This document shows positions 30,017-43,086 of a stretch of DNA of 64,000 nt, one piece after another. Both the position numbers and the translations under genes were made by a program. The stretch spans positions 16,740,001-16,804,000 of the forward strand of contig OZ316897.1 in the NCBI GenBank assembly GCA_973895155.1, given 5' to 3'. How positions within the stretch are numbered: the first letter of the stretch is position 1; the number at the start of each line of letters is the position of its first letter. The notes beneath the pieces are model-generated. The model worked only from the letters and a program-made list of their open reading frames with translations, searched no databases and was not told the DNA's origin. The DNA comes from Marsupella aquatica. Lineage: Eukaryota; Marchantiophyta.

Positions 30017-33000
30017 TGTGGTGCGTCCCATGGCTCCCTAAACCCCAGAAACCCCCCGTCACAAGCCGATTCCCGCGGGTTTCGCGCTTGGCGAGGCCAT
30101 TTCCGCGGCTTAGTGGCATGGGACGCTGCTAACCTCCTTCTACTACTACTATTAACATTTTACACACATATACTGGACAGATCCTTCATCGGGTCATGAG
30201 ATACGTAGCCGGCCTAATCTAGGCCTTCCCTTGTCTTCCCCTCCATCTTGTTAGGTATATTTGGATTCCACCGCCGGAATGATCCCCAATAGGCTTGGTT
30301 AAGCCGCTAAGACCTCTCTCAGCTCGACACATCCAACTCTCACTCTCTTGCTTACTTTCCTTCCTCTATTAGTTGATGTGGGCACTCTTCACACAAGTTA
30401 ATGCGACACACAAATAGCAAAATGACTCCTTCTGACTGAGTCATACCATGCACTTGTCATACAAACAGTACATCTCATACACAAGCTCTGCGAACTAAGC
30501 CGTGAGGCCAACTCTATTCAGCTCTTAGGCATGAGGAAACATGAATATACACAAAGGTCACTGTATGACTAACTGAGAGCTTCTCTTACTACTTGATCCC
30601 AGCCCGGCTGGTGCAACTAAAAACTTGCTAAAGAAGAGGCCCGGAGCTCCCCGCTGCCCAGGTACTTATCCTGGTAGTGGATCCGCCTAATTCCTTGTAG
30701 CGTAAGCTTAATCTACCTAACTGAATCTACCTATGTACAGCGAGGCAGGAGTACAAGTGTTGCTCTTACCAGTGGAACCGCAATCCCACTAAGCTAAGTG
30801 TTAGGGCCACCTCCTGGTCCTGATCCTAATCCTAAACTTAGAGATCTGAGCCCGCCTTGCCCACTCACGCCTCCTCCCTCCACGTCCGCCCTCCTTGAAA
30901 GGAGTGGCCCTCCACCACCGTCATGGCAGCAGTGGCTGTTCCTCAGTGGACGCCCCCAACACTTCCACCTCAGCCACTGCCGTAGGTTCGTTCTCTGACA
31001 GATTACCTGCCCTTGATTGAGTCAACTCTCCATCGGCCTGACTGGGTCCATCCCCGACAACGGCATCGGCTTCAACAGCCTCGGCTACGGCCTCAGCCAC
31101 GGCTACGGCCTCCCTTGCACACTCAAGTGGCGGATTGGGTACCTCGGCTTCATTACCGAGTATCCTGGCCTTGGCTTTGTCATCCCCTTCTTCTAGGGTA
31201 GTTGGATCCTCTGCCGTAACCCTGCCTGAGGTCGGTGCTGGGTTTACCTCCTTGGTCACCACGGCCTGTGGAGCCGTATTACTCCCTGACCCTGAAGGTT
31301 TCCGCTTCTTCTTCTTTTCTGGTTTGGCAGTTGGCCCCTTCCCCTTCCCACTTACTTCCGGCACTAGTGCAAATGGCGCGGCTTGTCCTTCGGCCAGTAC
31401 CACTCCTGGTAACTTAGTGGCCTCAATTTGAGTTGGCCCTGATGAAGCCAAGCACTTAAATACTGCGGCTTGTTTCTTCAGCCGCTCCGTTTGGTTGTCG
31501 GCTCGTCGTTGTAAGTTCTCTAGCTTCCGCGTGCTTTCCTCCAACTCTTCTTGCACTTCGTCCAGGTCCTTGCGCGCCTCCTCCAGCTCCTTTTGGGCTT
31601 CCTCCAATTCCTGTTTAAACGCAGCTCTCTCCTCCCGGGTCGCTCTTAACTCCTTGTCGAGCTCTACAATGATGACAGACTCCATCTGGTTCATCTTGGC
31701 GTAAGTCTGATCGAGCATATTGTCCTTGTCACGCAGGTCGGCCTTGAAGCTGGCCGTCAAGGACGCAAGCTCCTGCTGCAGCGCAATAATCCCTTGATAG
31801 GATTTCCCCAACTTGGCCTCCTTCTTCTCAAGGGCTCCTCGGATAACCTCGAGCTCCCCCTTCAATGCCCTTTCCCTTCTCTGGGTCTCCGCCCTGGCCC
31901 GGTTGTTGGCTGTTATGTGGGCCTCCTCTGCATCCCTCAGCTCTCGCTTCCACTTCTCCCGCTCCTTGATCGCATTGGCCAACTCTTCTTGGGTTCGAGT
32001 CAATTTATTCTCGATAATCCGATTATCAGACTGTGCGGTATCCAATTGGCCCTGCATGATATTTAGCTCATGCCGCTTAATCCGCAGCTCATCTTGGGCT
32101 TTCTTGGCCGCCCTCAGGTCTTTGATTTTGGCTTTCCTTGCCCTGAGCCGACGGATGACCTCGTCCTTCTTGGTTCTTTCCAAAGCCACCACTTCTTCTA
32201 ACTGGCGCTCCTCCAACATCTCCCTCTGAAAAAAGGGTCCTTGCTCCAACTCTTCCCCAAAGATGCTGAGCGCCAGCTCTCCACACATTTCCCCGTACTC
32301 CATGGCTCTATTTTTAGCATAGGTGGAGGAAGTAGAAGTCATCGGCATCATCCACCGCGGCCTGTGCTCCCAAGCCGCCTTGCGGATCTCTTCTATTGTG
32401 GCTGGAGGGATGCTTCGTTTTTCTGCAAGCCGCCTGATGTCCTCTGGCTATTCTCCTCCTGGTAAATCGTTTTCCCTAGCCAGGGCTGCCTCCTCTTCCT
32501 CCCTGATTCGCTCCTGAAATTCCCGCGCCGTTTGTTTTATGCCGTCAAAGCTCGGAGGAGCGACATCTGGTGGGGGAGACTCGGGGCTGCTCTGCTGGCT
32601 TGGGTCTCCTCGAACTACTCTTGGGAGCATGGGGATGAACCGGCCACAGGTCCTTACTGCTAGAACATGATGATCCGACCCATAGCCGGAGTCATCATTG
32701 CTGTAGTCCTCTACTACCTCCTCCTCGGCTTGGACTACCGACTTCTCCCGCTGTTCTCCTGGTTTTGTTGTGAACACGGCTTCACCTCTCACCGGTCTTG
32801 GTTCCTCCTCCGGCTTCCGTGTTGATCTCTTGTTCTCCTTGTCGTGGCCGGGAGCTACGGCCTGCTTCTCCTCGGCTTCGGGACTTGAGGCTCCGACTTA
32901 CATCCAGACTCCCGGCTCGTGTTCCGGCCTCCTTCTCTCCTTGACCCCACTCAAGGGGTTTCCCTTGTAAGCCGGCTTAGGCCCACCTCTAGAGCAGTGT

Positions 33001-34746
33001 CCTACATTGGTGTCGTTGCCGTTGCCATTCTCTTTTCCTTCTCCAGTAATTTCAGCAGATTCTGCATGCCTGGTTGCTGTATCGGCAAGTCCTCCGTCCT
33101 TGGCCTAAACACCTGCTCGATTGTAGGACTATCGGGCGGGTTGGGTTTCTCCATTGCCGGCGTCTGCTCCGGGATCTCCTCCGGTGCTCTTGCTGATAGG
33201 GGAAGTACTGGGGCAAAGATTTGACTTCTGGCATACCGGCACAACAGTAGCATGTGATAGCCAAGCCGGGACACGCTTCCCATGCCAATCACCTGCTGTT
33301 CCTCCTTCAAGATTTTCTTCAGTTGGTTGAGGAGGTACCCGTTGTAATCCCGGCTTGGGTCTGGCCTTTCTGCCAGGTAGACCTGAGCCTTGCCGATCTC
33401 TGCCCTTGACAAGTTACAGTGCATGGTTACCCGCAAGAAATTGATCATCTCTCCGATGTGTGGGTTGGTGCAGGTGTTCCGGAAGAAGCCATTCTTTGTT
33501 GATGGTCCTGGGAACAACCAAAACTCCTTGTCAGGTAAGGTCTTCCTGGTATCAACCTTGGTCTTATTACCCATCGGCAAGCCAAACACTTCAGCAATCA
33601 CCCGGGGAGTGAGATAGAAATCCTTCCCATACACCCTTGTGGAATTGGTCTCGGACTCCCATGATCCCACGAATTCTAACAAGTCTGAGTCCGGCACCTC
33701 CGGCTTCAGCCATGGTAATCTTACGAAGGCTTCCAAGCCGGATCCGGCCATGAAGCCTTGGTACTTCTTGGTCTGCATAGCTGTAAAGTATGCATCCTCC
33801 TCCCGTGCAAAGTGTAATTGCACTTCCTCCGGTAGGGTCGCCGCCCAGCCTTTCCAGGTGTCATCGTTTGTTGGAATGGCATTGATGGGGTCGACCTCCT
33901 CCTCCTCGGCTTCTCTCTGCCTCCTACTCTGCTGTTCTGCTGGCTTCTTTGGTGTCGCCGACCTTGTTCTTTTTGCCGGGGTGGCCTCTTCGTTGTTGTT
34001 CCCCTTCCTCTTCATCTCTGCTCCCGTGGATGTCTCTCCTAGCACGGTTGCCTTTGTCCACCCCTCCGTGCTACCCTTCAACTCCCAGTGTATGTTGTTG
34101 CAACGTTTGATGGCTTCTCGGATGTCGACAACTCTATCTTCGCAAAACAGCAGGTCGTCTAGCTCGTTGCCAGTAGGCGTCCACAGGAATTCAGCCTTGA
34201 TGAGTTCCCCTCCTAAGAAAGCAGCTTTCTGCAGCTCCCACAATCGGGCGAGCTCCTGCCATTCTCGAGCTGCTCTCTCCGATTCTTTGTCCTCGTAAGT
34301 CCCAATGTACTCAGTTGCCCGTTCGAACAGGCATCCCCAAAAATGTGCCGCTTGATTGACGTTGCTCATACCCTTCTCGAGTTGATAGTCGGTATCTGTT
34401 CCCACCCTGAGCGCTTGCCTAAGCAGTTGATAGTAGTTGGCCACCCGTAGTCGCCTGCCTAGTGCGTGCTTGCAAATGAGCCACTACTCCTCACGAGCGG
34501 TCCTTACCCCTCTCCTCCTAAGGTTCTCCCTCCCGTTGGTTACCCCTAGCCGCTGGCACTTAGCGTGCCCTAACCCTAATCGTATTCTCTCCCCTGGCGT
34601 CCTTACTTCCGGCCTCGGCTCGGGTTCCATAGTCACCCTTAATTGTTTATATTTTTCCTTATTTATGTAACTATACTAAGGTGTTTCTAGGGTACACTTC
34701 CCTTTTCCCCTTAAACTAGCCCAGTGATTCCTGGCTAGGCATCACA
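30017..34746 (-). mobile_element. solo LTR of Gypsy-A, 4.73 kb, TSD GTATT
   Basis: Inverted LTR with the same termini as the others, flanked by GTATT at 30012-30016 and 34747-34751. It lies in the TnpD intron of CACTA-out (29203-35004). It is more diverged from the 4865-9548 LTR than the copy at 15504, so it is an older insertion or a different sublineage. Confidence 0.97.
30921..34656 (-). pseudogene. LTR-A protein gene in the older solo LTR, broken
   Basis: Open pieces are 33002-34444 (480 codons, N-terminus and globular domain), 32448-32792 and 30921-32351 (476 codons, coiled coil and tail). Stops and shifts lie between them, in the linker and near the N-terminus. The globular domain is almost unchanged in protein despite many third-position differences in DNA. 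The tail is Ala/Glu/Val-rich without the 24-bp array. Confidence 0.85.
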
Positions 34747-35004
34747 GTATTCTAAATTGTATTCTAAATTAGTCAACTCTGGCCACTGCAATTGGGACGG
34801 GAAAATTTGGGAAGAGCCCACTACCAATCGTTGTTTTTTTATTATGGCAGGCGAGCCACAGTGGCCACAGTCAGTTTATTTTTCTTTGTATCCATCGCCT
34901 ATGCATTTCTAAGGTAGATGAATTGGCCACAAGAAATGACTGGTCAAGACTTTGCTCTCATGTTTATAACTTGTTACTCATGTTCTATTATATCTGGCGT
35001 GCAG

Positions 35005-35910
35005 AAACTTCTGATCAATCATGTCCTTGATCCAATGCACATGGAGAAAAACATTGCGCATAATCTTATCCACACAACTTCTGGGAAGGACACTGCTGCT
35101 GTCCGGAATGATATGCAAGCTGAAGGTGTTCATGAGCAATTGTGCATGAAGCCTCATCCAAACCAGAAAAAAGATCACTTTGTGAAACCCAAGGCACCAT
35201 ATGTCATGAGCAAATCAGAGCTCACACAATTTCTGGGAACCTTGAAGTGTCTGAAAGTTCCCACCGACTTTGGCAGCTCATTAGCTACTTAAGTGTGTGC
35301 AGCCTAGCAATAAGCTGGCAGGTATGAAATCTCGCGATTATCATTGCCTAATGCAGCAGATCCTTCCATTGGCATTGAGGAATTTGATGGACAAGGGACC
35401 CCGATTGGCCATTGTGAGTGTGTGCAGAGTTTGGCGTAAGATTTGGTGTAAAGTTTGGGACCCTACAACAAAGGATGCGTTGATGAAAGATGTAGCACAA
35501 ACACTCTGTGCTTTGGAAATGCATTTCCCTTCGTCCTTTTTTGATGTTATGACTCATCTCATGGTGCATGTAGTGGAAGAGTTGGACATTTGTGGGCCTG
35601 TATCACAAAGATGGATGTATCCAGTTGAGCGATACCTCAAGAATCTGAAGGGTTTTGTACAGAACAAGGCACGACCAGAGGCATCAATGGCAAAAGGATA
35701 CATTCTCGAAGACGCTTTAGGATCTGTGACAGAGTATATGGTAGACTGCCAATCTACAAGGAGGCGTGTTTGGGATGCTAAAGAGGAGGAAGGGGTTAAA
35801 GGGGTGGTGTTGGAAGGGGCCTCATGCAAAGTCACTTTGACTGTGGTAGATCGAGATGCTGCTCATACATACTACCTACAGAATAATTTTTTGGTAACAC
35901 CATGGTTGAG
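35005..35910 (+). pseudogene. CACTA-out TnpD exon: DUF4218-type part
   Basis: Acceptor GTGCAG then KLLINHVLDPMHMEKN; CACTA-in has the same at 51958. It continues through HFPSSFFDVMTHLM and GPVSQRWMYPVERYLKNLKG, the DUF4218 hallmark block. The frame breaks near 35285-35297. The exon ends at a GTAAAT donor. Confidence 0.85.
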
Positions 35911-36022
35911 GTAAATTGTTACTTGCGCAACTATTATTTATGACAAACTTTGTAACTTGCTGAAAATTATTCAGATATTGTAATTAGTGGTTGATATTGT
36001 ACGTTTTTGGATTGGTTTGCAG

Positions 36023-36874
36023 GCTCTATGAGAATGCAGAGGAAGAGAGAAGAAGACAGAGGGAAGCTTTTGTCCAACAAAATAACCAGACACGGCCTCC
36101 ACGCAGTCGTAGAGCAGCAACTTATCCTCAAGAATTGGAGGAAATTCCCTTTGGGGTTTGGTTTAGGAATGAGATTTCCGAAGCTAACCTTGATGATGAT
36201 GAAAACAAGTTGTTGTTGACGGCTATTTCCTTTCCCCCAAGCCAACATGGTCTGACTTATACTTCAATGAAGGCTTATGGAATCATTACAGGGTAATGTG
36301 CTGTAAAGGAAGGGATGGTAGTTGGCGTGAGCTATCCCATCTTAGGGACACAGATTGTCAAGGGTACGCTACATTTGACAGTGGGCTGGCCACCACTTTC
36401 CACGAGCAGAGAAGGGATCAATCAGGAGTTGCTTTGGCTAAGCAAACCTACGTTGGGGTTCTCACCCAGATTCTTAAACTTGACTATGGACCACTATTGC
36501 GTTCAGAACCAGCCATTATCCTCAAGGCAAAATGGGTCCGGTCAAAGTGGGGACCAGACAATACTGGTCCATCTATGAAACATGATGAAACTGGTCTCTG
36601 GCTGGCCAACTTTAACATGCCTTATCCTGCAGCCGAGAAGTTAGACTATGTCTTGCCTGGTCAAGTTGAGCAAGTTTTCTTCTATCCTAACGAGGCTAGA
36701 ACCTCATGGAGGCATGTCCTTCATAAGGAGGGAAGGTCTCATAGAGTTGTTGAGGGTATCTATGATGTTGAATACAATGATCTTGTAGACCATCACGAGG
36801 TAGTTGAAGTAGAGCTTGTTGCAGCTGCTAACCGTGCTATGCCATTGGAGGAAGGAGAGAGCTTAGTCGCTTAG
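36023..36874 (+). pseudogene. CACTA-out TnpD last exon: DUF4216-type part
   Basis: Acceptor TTTGCAG before 36023. It aligns with CACTA-in 52961-53824. DUF4216-like features are YVGVLTQILKLDYG, WVRSKWG and VLPGQVEQVFFYPN. A frame change at about 36294 splits it. The stop is at 36872-36874. Confidence 0.8.
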
Positions 36875-37331
36875 CAAACAGTTGCAAGGGTGACAGATGA
36901 ATCAGTTGAAGAGATAATACAGGATGATGTTTGGGAAGATGAGGAAGATTCTGAGGAAGAGTAACTGTGTGGCTGTGTTGGTAGTGTGTGGATGCAGAAC
37001 TCAAGTGATTCGGTCTTGGATTCGGCTGATGAGTCCCCAGAAGAGTCAAATGCTGAACTCACAGCCTATGAGTTGGAGAGATTGAGGAACATAAAAGCAA
37101 ACAACGCCTTCATTGCAGCTGTTATTGGAAAATCTGCAGCAGATTTGAATAGGTCTTGAATATATAGTCCCTCCCAACTTTGGTAGTCCACTTTAATTCA
37201 ATCTTTATATGATTAACATTAGAGTAGAATTTGTATGCGTCCAGTGGCCTGGGAATTGCTATTGGCATTGTTAAATAATGTGGCCTTTGAAAATTTGCAT
37301 GAATGACATTAATTAACATTAGTTTGGGTTG

Positions 37332-38669
37332 ATGAAAGGCAGTTCAGAAGGTGTGGGAAGAAGCAAAACAAAACGTGTTTATAGAAAGAAACCAGCGCAA
37401 TTTCAGGTACCTTCTCTACCAACAAGGAAGAGTGCAAGGCAGCAAGCGATGAACATACCAACTATAGCAGACAACGGCTCAGATATTGAGGGTAGTGAGC
37501 GGTCAGAAGGTACACCTTACAGTGACTTTGGGAATGAGGGAGGCGCCGACTGGGGGAATTGTGACGACGAGATAACCATTGGGGACAAACAACGCGCAGG
37601 GGTACGTGTCTAATTAATTTTTCAATTTTTTGCTGTGCTGTGAAGGACACCAATTACGGTGCTATATCTTACTAATATATGAAATATGTCCGCAACTTAT
37701 AAGAATATTGAAGACATTTAGTAAATGTACTGATTGTTGATTGTATATTGTTTCAAGCTGTCTCACACACCTCTGCTAAGTATTATAAAGATCCCATCAC
37801 GGGAGTTGTCAGCTTGCGTAAGTTTCCACCTGTACTAGCTTCTTTACATTAGCTATGTATGAATTTGAATATGACAGCCTATGATTGTGATTGAATGTAA
37901 AATATGATGGGATGGTGGCAAATTCTAAGTCTGAACTAAGATGTAAATCTTTGATATTGTAGTGACCCCTATCCCTCAGGGAAGTGCTATGATGGCCAGT
38001 GCAAGTGGACCGTCCCAACAGTCAATTATGCGGCAAATGTCTCAAGCTGCAAAGAAACATTGGGTGGATCACACAGCTGAGAGAAGTAAATTGGGCATGA
38101 AGAAAGCAAGTATTCAGGTACCATGCCAACTTTAATTCAAACTCTTCTAGCAGATCAACATAGGATCAAAATAGGATGCTTGCCAATTTTTAAATAGAAG
38201 TTGGAAACAGCCCCAACCTTTATCCTACTGACAGCATCGGTTAGTTTGAATCAATCACAATCGACAATGATGTCTCGTGTGCAGATTTGGAATGGTGATA
38301 TTGATGCAAGTGACCAGTTCCAGGGATGTTGGGCAGACGACCTTCGTGCAGCTTGTGTTGGCAGACTCTACCCTTTCGTGCGTAACATTGCTAAGCAAGA
38401 CAAGGACATTATTATCCATTTGTATGATGTGATAGCTACTAATTGGCAGTATAGGGGGGACTTTGTCTGAGAAGAAGTTCAGGTCCCACTTGTCAAAAAT
38501 AATGAAGGCTCAACGTGCAAAACTTCACAAGCATTTTCAAGCGATTGGGAAGCGCTTGGACAAGAAGCCTCCTGAAAATGTCAAGCCTGAGCAATGGAAA
38601 ACACTTTGTGAGTGGTGGTTGTCCCCAGAAGGACTAACCAGCATTCAGAAAATGACTAGAGCGAGAGCA
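37332..38669 (+). pseudogene. CACTA-out TnpA-like gene, 5' exons, cut by CACTA-in
   Basis: Exons: 37332 to about 37602 (basic N-terminus then acidic), about 37968-38118, and 38285-38669. The last is the Transposase_24-type domain (W-D-D then KKFRSHLSKIMKAQRAKLHKHF, KPEQWKTLCEWW). One shift lies near 38465. The exon is interrupted after ACTAGAGCGAGAGCA by CACTA-in and resumes at 58165. Removing the insert and one GCA restores a continuous frame across the junction. Confidence 0.85.
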
Positions 38670-39037
38670 CACTAGAAGAAAACAGGGCCCTTTATGACCA
38701 ATCACCCAATGACAGAGATGAATAAATGACCAAAAGTTTTAATGACACAAAAAGAATGACAGGGGAATGACTGTCCACAATGACCAATAGACTGAAATGA
38801 CAAAATGTTAATTTTTTCGTCATTTTGTATAATGTCTATAATGACTGATGCGACCAAAATGACCCAATTTCCCTAAATGGTCAATTTAGACACATGTCTT
38901 AAATGACACAATTAATAACAAAAATGATAAATCAGTGTTTAGCAACATTATAGTCACTCTGGACAATGAATGAAATGACTAAAAATCTATTTGGATCATT
39001 TTGGACAACGGTGATAAATGACAAAAAATGTATTATC
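38670..39037. repeat. CACTA-in left terminus and subterminal array, first part
   Basis: The CACTA terminus is followed by dense AATGAC and GTCATT hexamers, some overlapping ATAATGACC. TnpA-class proteins bind such subterminal repeats in En/Spm. The array is split by R2 and continues at 43087. Confidence 0.9.
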
Positions 39038-39180
39038 TGTTGTGGGATTAATGAGACAAAGAGTTGGTTCCATCTTTACTCTTGGTAGGATATGTACATG
39101 TGGCTACGGCCTAAGTAGTTAGGGTAGTTACATAGGTAGTTATCCCAAAGGTAGACTTAACTCAGGTATGAGTTACAACA
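39038..39180 (-). repeat. 3' LTR of R2
   Basis: 143 bp, TGTTGTGGGAT...GTTACAACA on the + strand; the element runs on the minus strand. Confidence 0.95.
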
Positions 39181-40017
39181 CTCCCCCTTTGTAACATTGG
39201 GGTTTAAATGTTACAATCAAGAGTCTACTTTGGGCATACTCAGTGGTATACAATAGGTTTTGTTTATGTCTAGCCTATTTTATAAATGGTGTAGCCATCT
39301 CAAGTCTACTATAAATGAATGTCAAGCTTCTCCTAATAGATGTCTTATAATTCATGTTGCATGGTAAAGTGTAAGTGGGGGATGTAACCTCATTAAAACC
39401 TCCCCTACTTTCTTTGTGGGAGGAAAGAGTATTACCATCCCCATGGGAGTAACATAATTGGGTTTAAGCATATAGTGTATGTGTAATTTCTACAAAGTCT
39501 CTTAAGGTGTTTGTCAACACTATAGGCTTGTTGAAGATCCTCCTTGGTTGGTGTTAGCAAAGTTGATGCTGTTTTGTGTCTTGCGTCTCTTCCCGATCAG
39601 GCAATGAAGATTCCTCAATGGTCATTGATTACATGCAAGGAAAAAACAAGGTATTAGTTCATAATGAAGATGATATGGTTGATTGAAATCCGTTGGCCTT
39701 GGAATCGTTTGGAGTGTCCAATCCTAGGTCTCATATATCATAGGGATTTCCTATCAAGGTATAGCGTACCAGCTGTCATGGTGCCTTACCAAGTCATACC
39801 TCACCTGATAGTACCTTGTAATGTGATACCATACTTCATATGATCATATGATACCTTATTATGATATGATGTGGGGTCTTTGATATTTCCAATTTTAGTC
39901 GTCATGACATGTCATCCAATATTGGTGATTTAATGCATTTTTCATAATTTGGCCATATGCTTCTAACTCATGGAATGTAGTTCCATTTTTGAATATTGAT
40001 TGTTGTGAAAAGCACTT

Positions 40018-40165
40018 GTGCAGTAGGCACATCTTGCAAGTCTTGCTTGAGGTCTCCCCCTCAATTTGTCAAATATTTTTCCTTTCTGGCTGGCTGTGCA
40101 GTAGGCACCCATTTGCTTCCATGTGCAGTAGGCACAGGGCTTTTATGTGTAGTAGGCACCCCTGG
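40018..40165 (-). repeat. GTGCCTACTGCAC motif cluster of R2
   Basis: GCAGTAGGCAC occurs at about 40019, 40098 and 40124, and GTAGTAGGCAC near 40147. It is the counterpart of the R1 cluster at 26025-26190. Confidence 0.75.
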
Positions 40166-41186
40166 GAAAATATCTCCCCCTGAATTTATGAAATTAATTG
40201 GTGGAAGTAATCATCATTTGTCGCCATGTAGGTTCTGTACTTTAGCTTCTTTCTTTATGTCCTTACTTCATGCTTTGTTGTTTGGTTTTTCTTTCTTTGA
40301 AGAGAAAGTCTCTTTGTTCTTTAGTTCTCCATTCCTTAGTGTAAAATGGTCTTCTTAGAAGAAAAGGTGGAGGACTTTCCTTTGGTTTGATGGCTTCTCT
40401 TTGTTTGCCTCCTTTGCCCAGAGTCTCGTCTTTAGCTTGTACCACGATCTCCGTCTGCATTGGACGTCCTTCTCTCTCCTGGCGTTCCTCACGTTCTCTC
40501 TTTGGCTCGATCAGTTTCGGTCTCGCCTCATCGTTCTTCAGGGTTCTCTCTTTGCTTTTTCGGGTTTGTGCTTCCTTCAATGTTCTTGGATTTATCCTCC
40601 TTGGTTTCGGTGCTTATTGTTTCTCTCCTCTGTCTCGCATTCTTTCCTTCAAAGTTTTCAGTTTCTCCCTTCGCGTTCGATCATGGACTGTCTGTCTTTA
40701 TATGTTCGTGATGCTGCCTGCCTTGCTCACGATCTGCGTTCGATTTCTGTAGCGTCTTCTCTCCTCCTATCTTTTTCAATTGGTAATTAGGCGTATGGGT
40801 GTTCCTTATGAATCAATCTTCCGTATGAGGTCGCCTTCACGGACTGGAAATAGGAGGTCTGATGACTCGTTCCAAAACGCGGATCTCCGTGAACTTACAA
40901 AATACAACCGTATTATATACTTCAAATGTGGAACTCGTGCAGACGCGTCAGTATAACCACGTATCATCTCGGCAAACGCTCAGTGTGCCTCACTTGGCCC
41001 CCGAAACCAAAACATTTTGCACCTGTTAATTTAAGTCTCTGATGTTGTTGCCACAAACTATTTGATCTCAGACTTGAAAATTTGTGGAATGACACCGTAA
41101 GGCATTTTTGGAAGGTCTTCAGGATCGAAGCATCTTGGCAGCATTTTTTTTTTTTTTGCTTCGGATCCGATTGAGCACTTTGAAAT

Positions 41187-41765
41187 ATGAATCATCGGCA
41201 GGATGGCAGGAAGACGCTGAAAACTGTCCTGGAGGACATCAACAAGGTGCCGTCCCGTAGCGGCTACAAAGAACTCAATTTTGGAGTACCGAATGCTGAT
41301 GCCATTCAAGGTGCAGAGCCGACAAGATTTACCGCTGAATTGGGCCTCGAGTTCGAAGATCTCACGTACACTGTCGTCAAGCAGGAGAAGATCGACGGAA
41401 AATGGGAGTCCTATCCCGTCGACCTTCTGCAAGGGATTTTGGGAAAGGCTATCAGAGGCCAATTGACGGGAATCATGGGACCGAGCGGTGCTGGCAAGTC
41501 CACCTTCCTGGACGCTCTGGCCGGCCGCATTGGGCAACGGAGTCTGGGCGAGACAGTGCGGCTGGATGGGCAGCAAGTGACCGGCAGCTATATCAAGCTC
41601 AACAACGCGTACGTGATGCAGGAAGACCTTCTCTTCCCCTTTCTAACAGTTACTGAGACCTTCATGTTCGCTGCTGAGGTGCGCCTCCCCACGAAGCTTT
41701 CGCACTCCGAGAAAGCTGACCATGTCCAGGCTCTAATCACGCAGCTTGGTCTTGAGGTAAATTAC
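41187..41765 (+). pseudogene. captured 5' exon of an ABCG (WBC) half-size transporter gene
   Basis: The frame begins at ATG 41187. It includes the ABCG N-terminal block LEFEDLTYTVVK, the Walker A motif GPSGAGKS (near residue 98), and the Q-loop-side VMQEDLLFPFLTVTETFMFAAEVRLP. It ends at a splice donor (GAG|GTAAAT near 41757). The signature motif, Walker B and the membrane domain are absent. The fragment is antisense to R2, and its intron start and upstream non-coding DNA (poly-T near 41145) are kept. That points to capture of genomic DNA rather than spliced mRNA. It is not a functional transporter. Confidence 0.88.
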
Positions 41766-42938
41766 ATGTCAATCTTTCTCTAGCATACAGCTTCAAAATC
41801 ACAACTAGTACGATTTGGGCCATTACTGCTCAAGTATCTATAATTTGAACCATTCTTAAGCGTAAGCTACGTCACGTAGCAGAAGGGCAACGTCTCTCTC
41901 CTCATATGCAGCTATTCTCTCCGTGATAGCCGAATTTCGCTCCAAGATAGTTGCATCCCGTGCGGCTATCATTGGCTATCGAACGAGGCCTGTCCCTATG
42001 AGGTCGCGATGTCCTAATCGAATTCTTCTTTCTACTTTTCGATCGTCTTCTCTCTATTGCTGTCATCTTGCTCTTCTTATCCTTTTCACCCTGGAGGGGA
42101 ATGCTGCTTTTCAGGATCGGTTACTCTCGAAGGGCGAAAGATTCATCAATGACTGACGAAGAATGTAATCTTGTGATCCTCGGTTGGGGATAGACTTCCA
42201 TTTTGTTCTGCTTTCTTCTTGAGTTCTCTTCGAATCTTCTAAGAAAAATTTCCTTATCTCCTGCTATCCTTACGAGTTCCTTATGGAATTGAGGCTATGA
42301 TCTGCGCCTTGGATCGGTTTGCTTGTGTGATGATCTCGCTGCCTGAAGTGGAGGTCGCTACTTTCTATGGTCTGCAAGTCGCGACTTTCTTCACTTGCCT
42401 CTTTTCACACTTCTTACGCGATTGCTCCAAATCCTTCTTTCGTTTTCCAGTGATGCGACCAACGGGTTTAATTTCCCCATGTTTGTCCTGCTTTTCTGTC
42501 AGCATAGTGTCGGGAAAGCTAGTGTCGGGAAAGAAATCACAACATCCTGTTACTGCTTCGTCCATTTCTAATGCCTCCAGCGGCAGACTCGAGTAGAACT
42601 GGAAGCAAACACAGGAAACAGAGTAGGTTGTCGTACTCCAATCTGTTGTGCGCTCACGACCAGCCGTCAGTGAGCTGGTGCTCGCTAGAAATCTTATCAA
42701 TCAAAGATGTAGTTTAAGAATAAGATGGCGCCTTGATATTCAATTCACCATAGCCGGGATCAATTCTTCCTTGGCCTTTCTCCCAAAGAAAAGTTGCTCG
42801 TGCAGCGCTTCAAGCAGCTCTCGCAAAAAAAAAACTTTGGCACATTCGAATCACATCTTTCCCTTCTTTCTTCGTCTTAGAGTGAATCAGTCATGGCCTA
42901 AAAAAGTTCAGCCAGTCTCAGGCTACGTGCTGATAACG

Positions 42939-43081
42939 TGTTGTGGGATTAATGAGACAAAGAGTTGGTTCCATCTTTACTCTTGGTAGGATATGTACAT
43001 GTGGCTACGGCCTAAGTAGTTAGGGTAGTTACATAGGTAGTTATCCCAAAGGTAGACTTAACTCAGGTATGAGTTACAACA
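42939..43081 (-). repeat. 5' LTR of R2
   Basis: Same 143 bases as 39038-39180. The priming-site sequence CGTGCTGATAACG lies just left of it on the + strand. Confidence 0.95.
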
Positions 43082-43086
43082 TTATC

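Larger units (their letters stand above)
39038..43081 (-). mobile_element. R2: non-autonomous LTR retroelement with captured ABCG fragment, TSD TTATC
   Basis: 143-bp LTRs (39038-39180, 42939-43081), identical to each other by eye, so the insertion is recent. TTATC flanks both sides (39033-39037, 43082-43086). On the element strand, AAAGGGGGAG precedes the 3' LTR and CGTTATCAGCACG follows the 5' LTR. It shares about 1.2 kb with R1 next to the 3' LTR; the rest is unrelated to R1 and includes host-gene DNA in antisense. Confidence 0.96.

Noticed and set aside
41058-41576. 172-codon minus-strand ORF opposite the ABCG fragment
   Set aside because: It is antisense to a recognisable ABCG exon with Walker A; a shadow frame.
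41187-41783. A functional ABCG transporter gene in this locus
   Set aside because: Only the 5' exon is present, inside R2; the signature motif, Walker B and membrane domain are missing.
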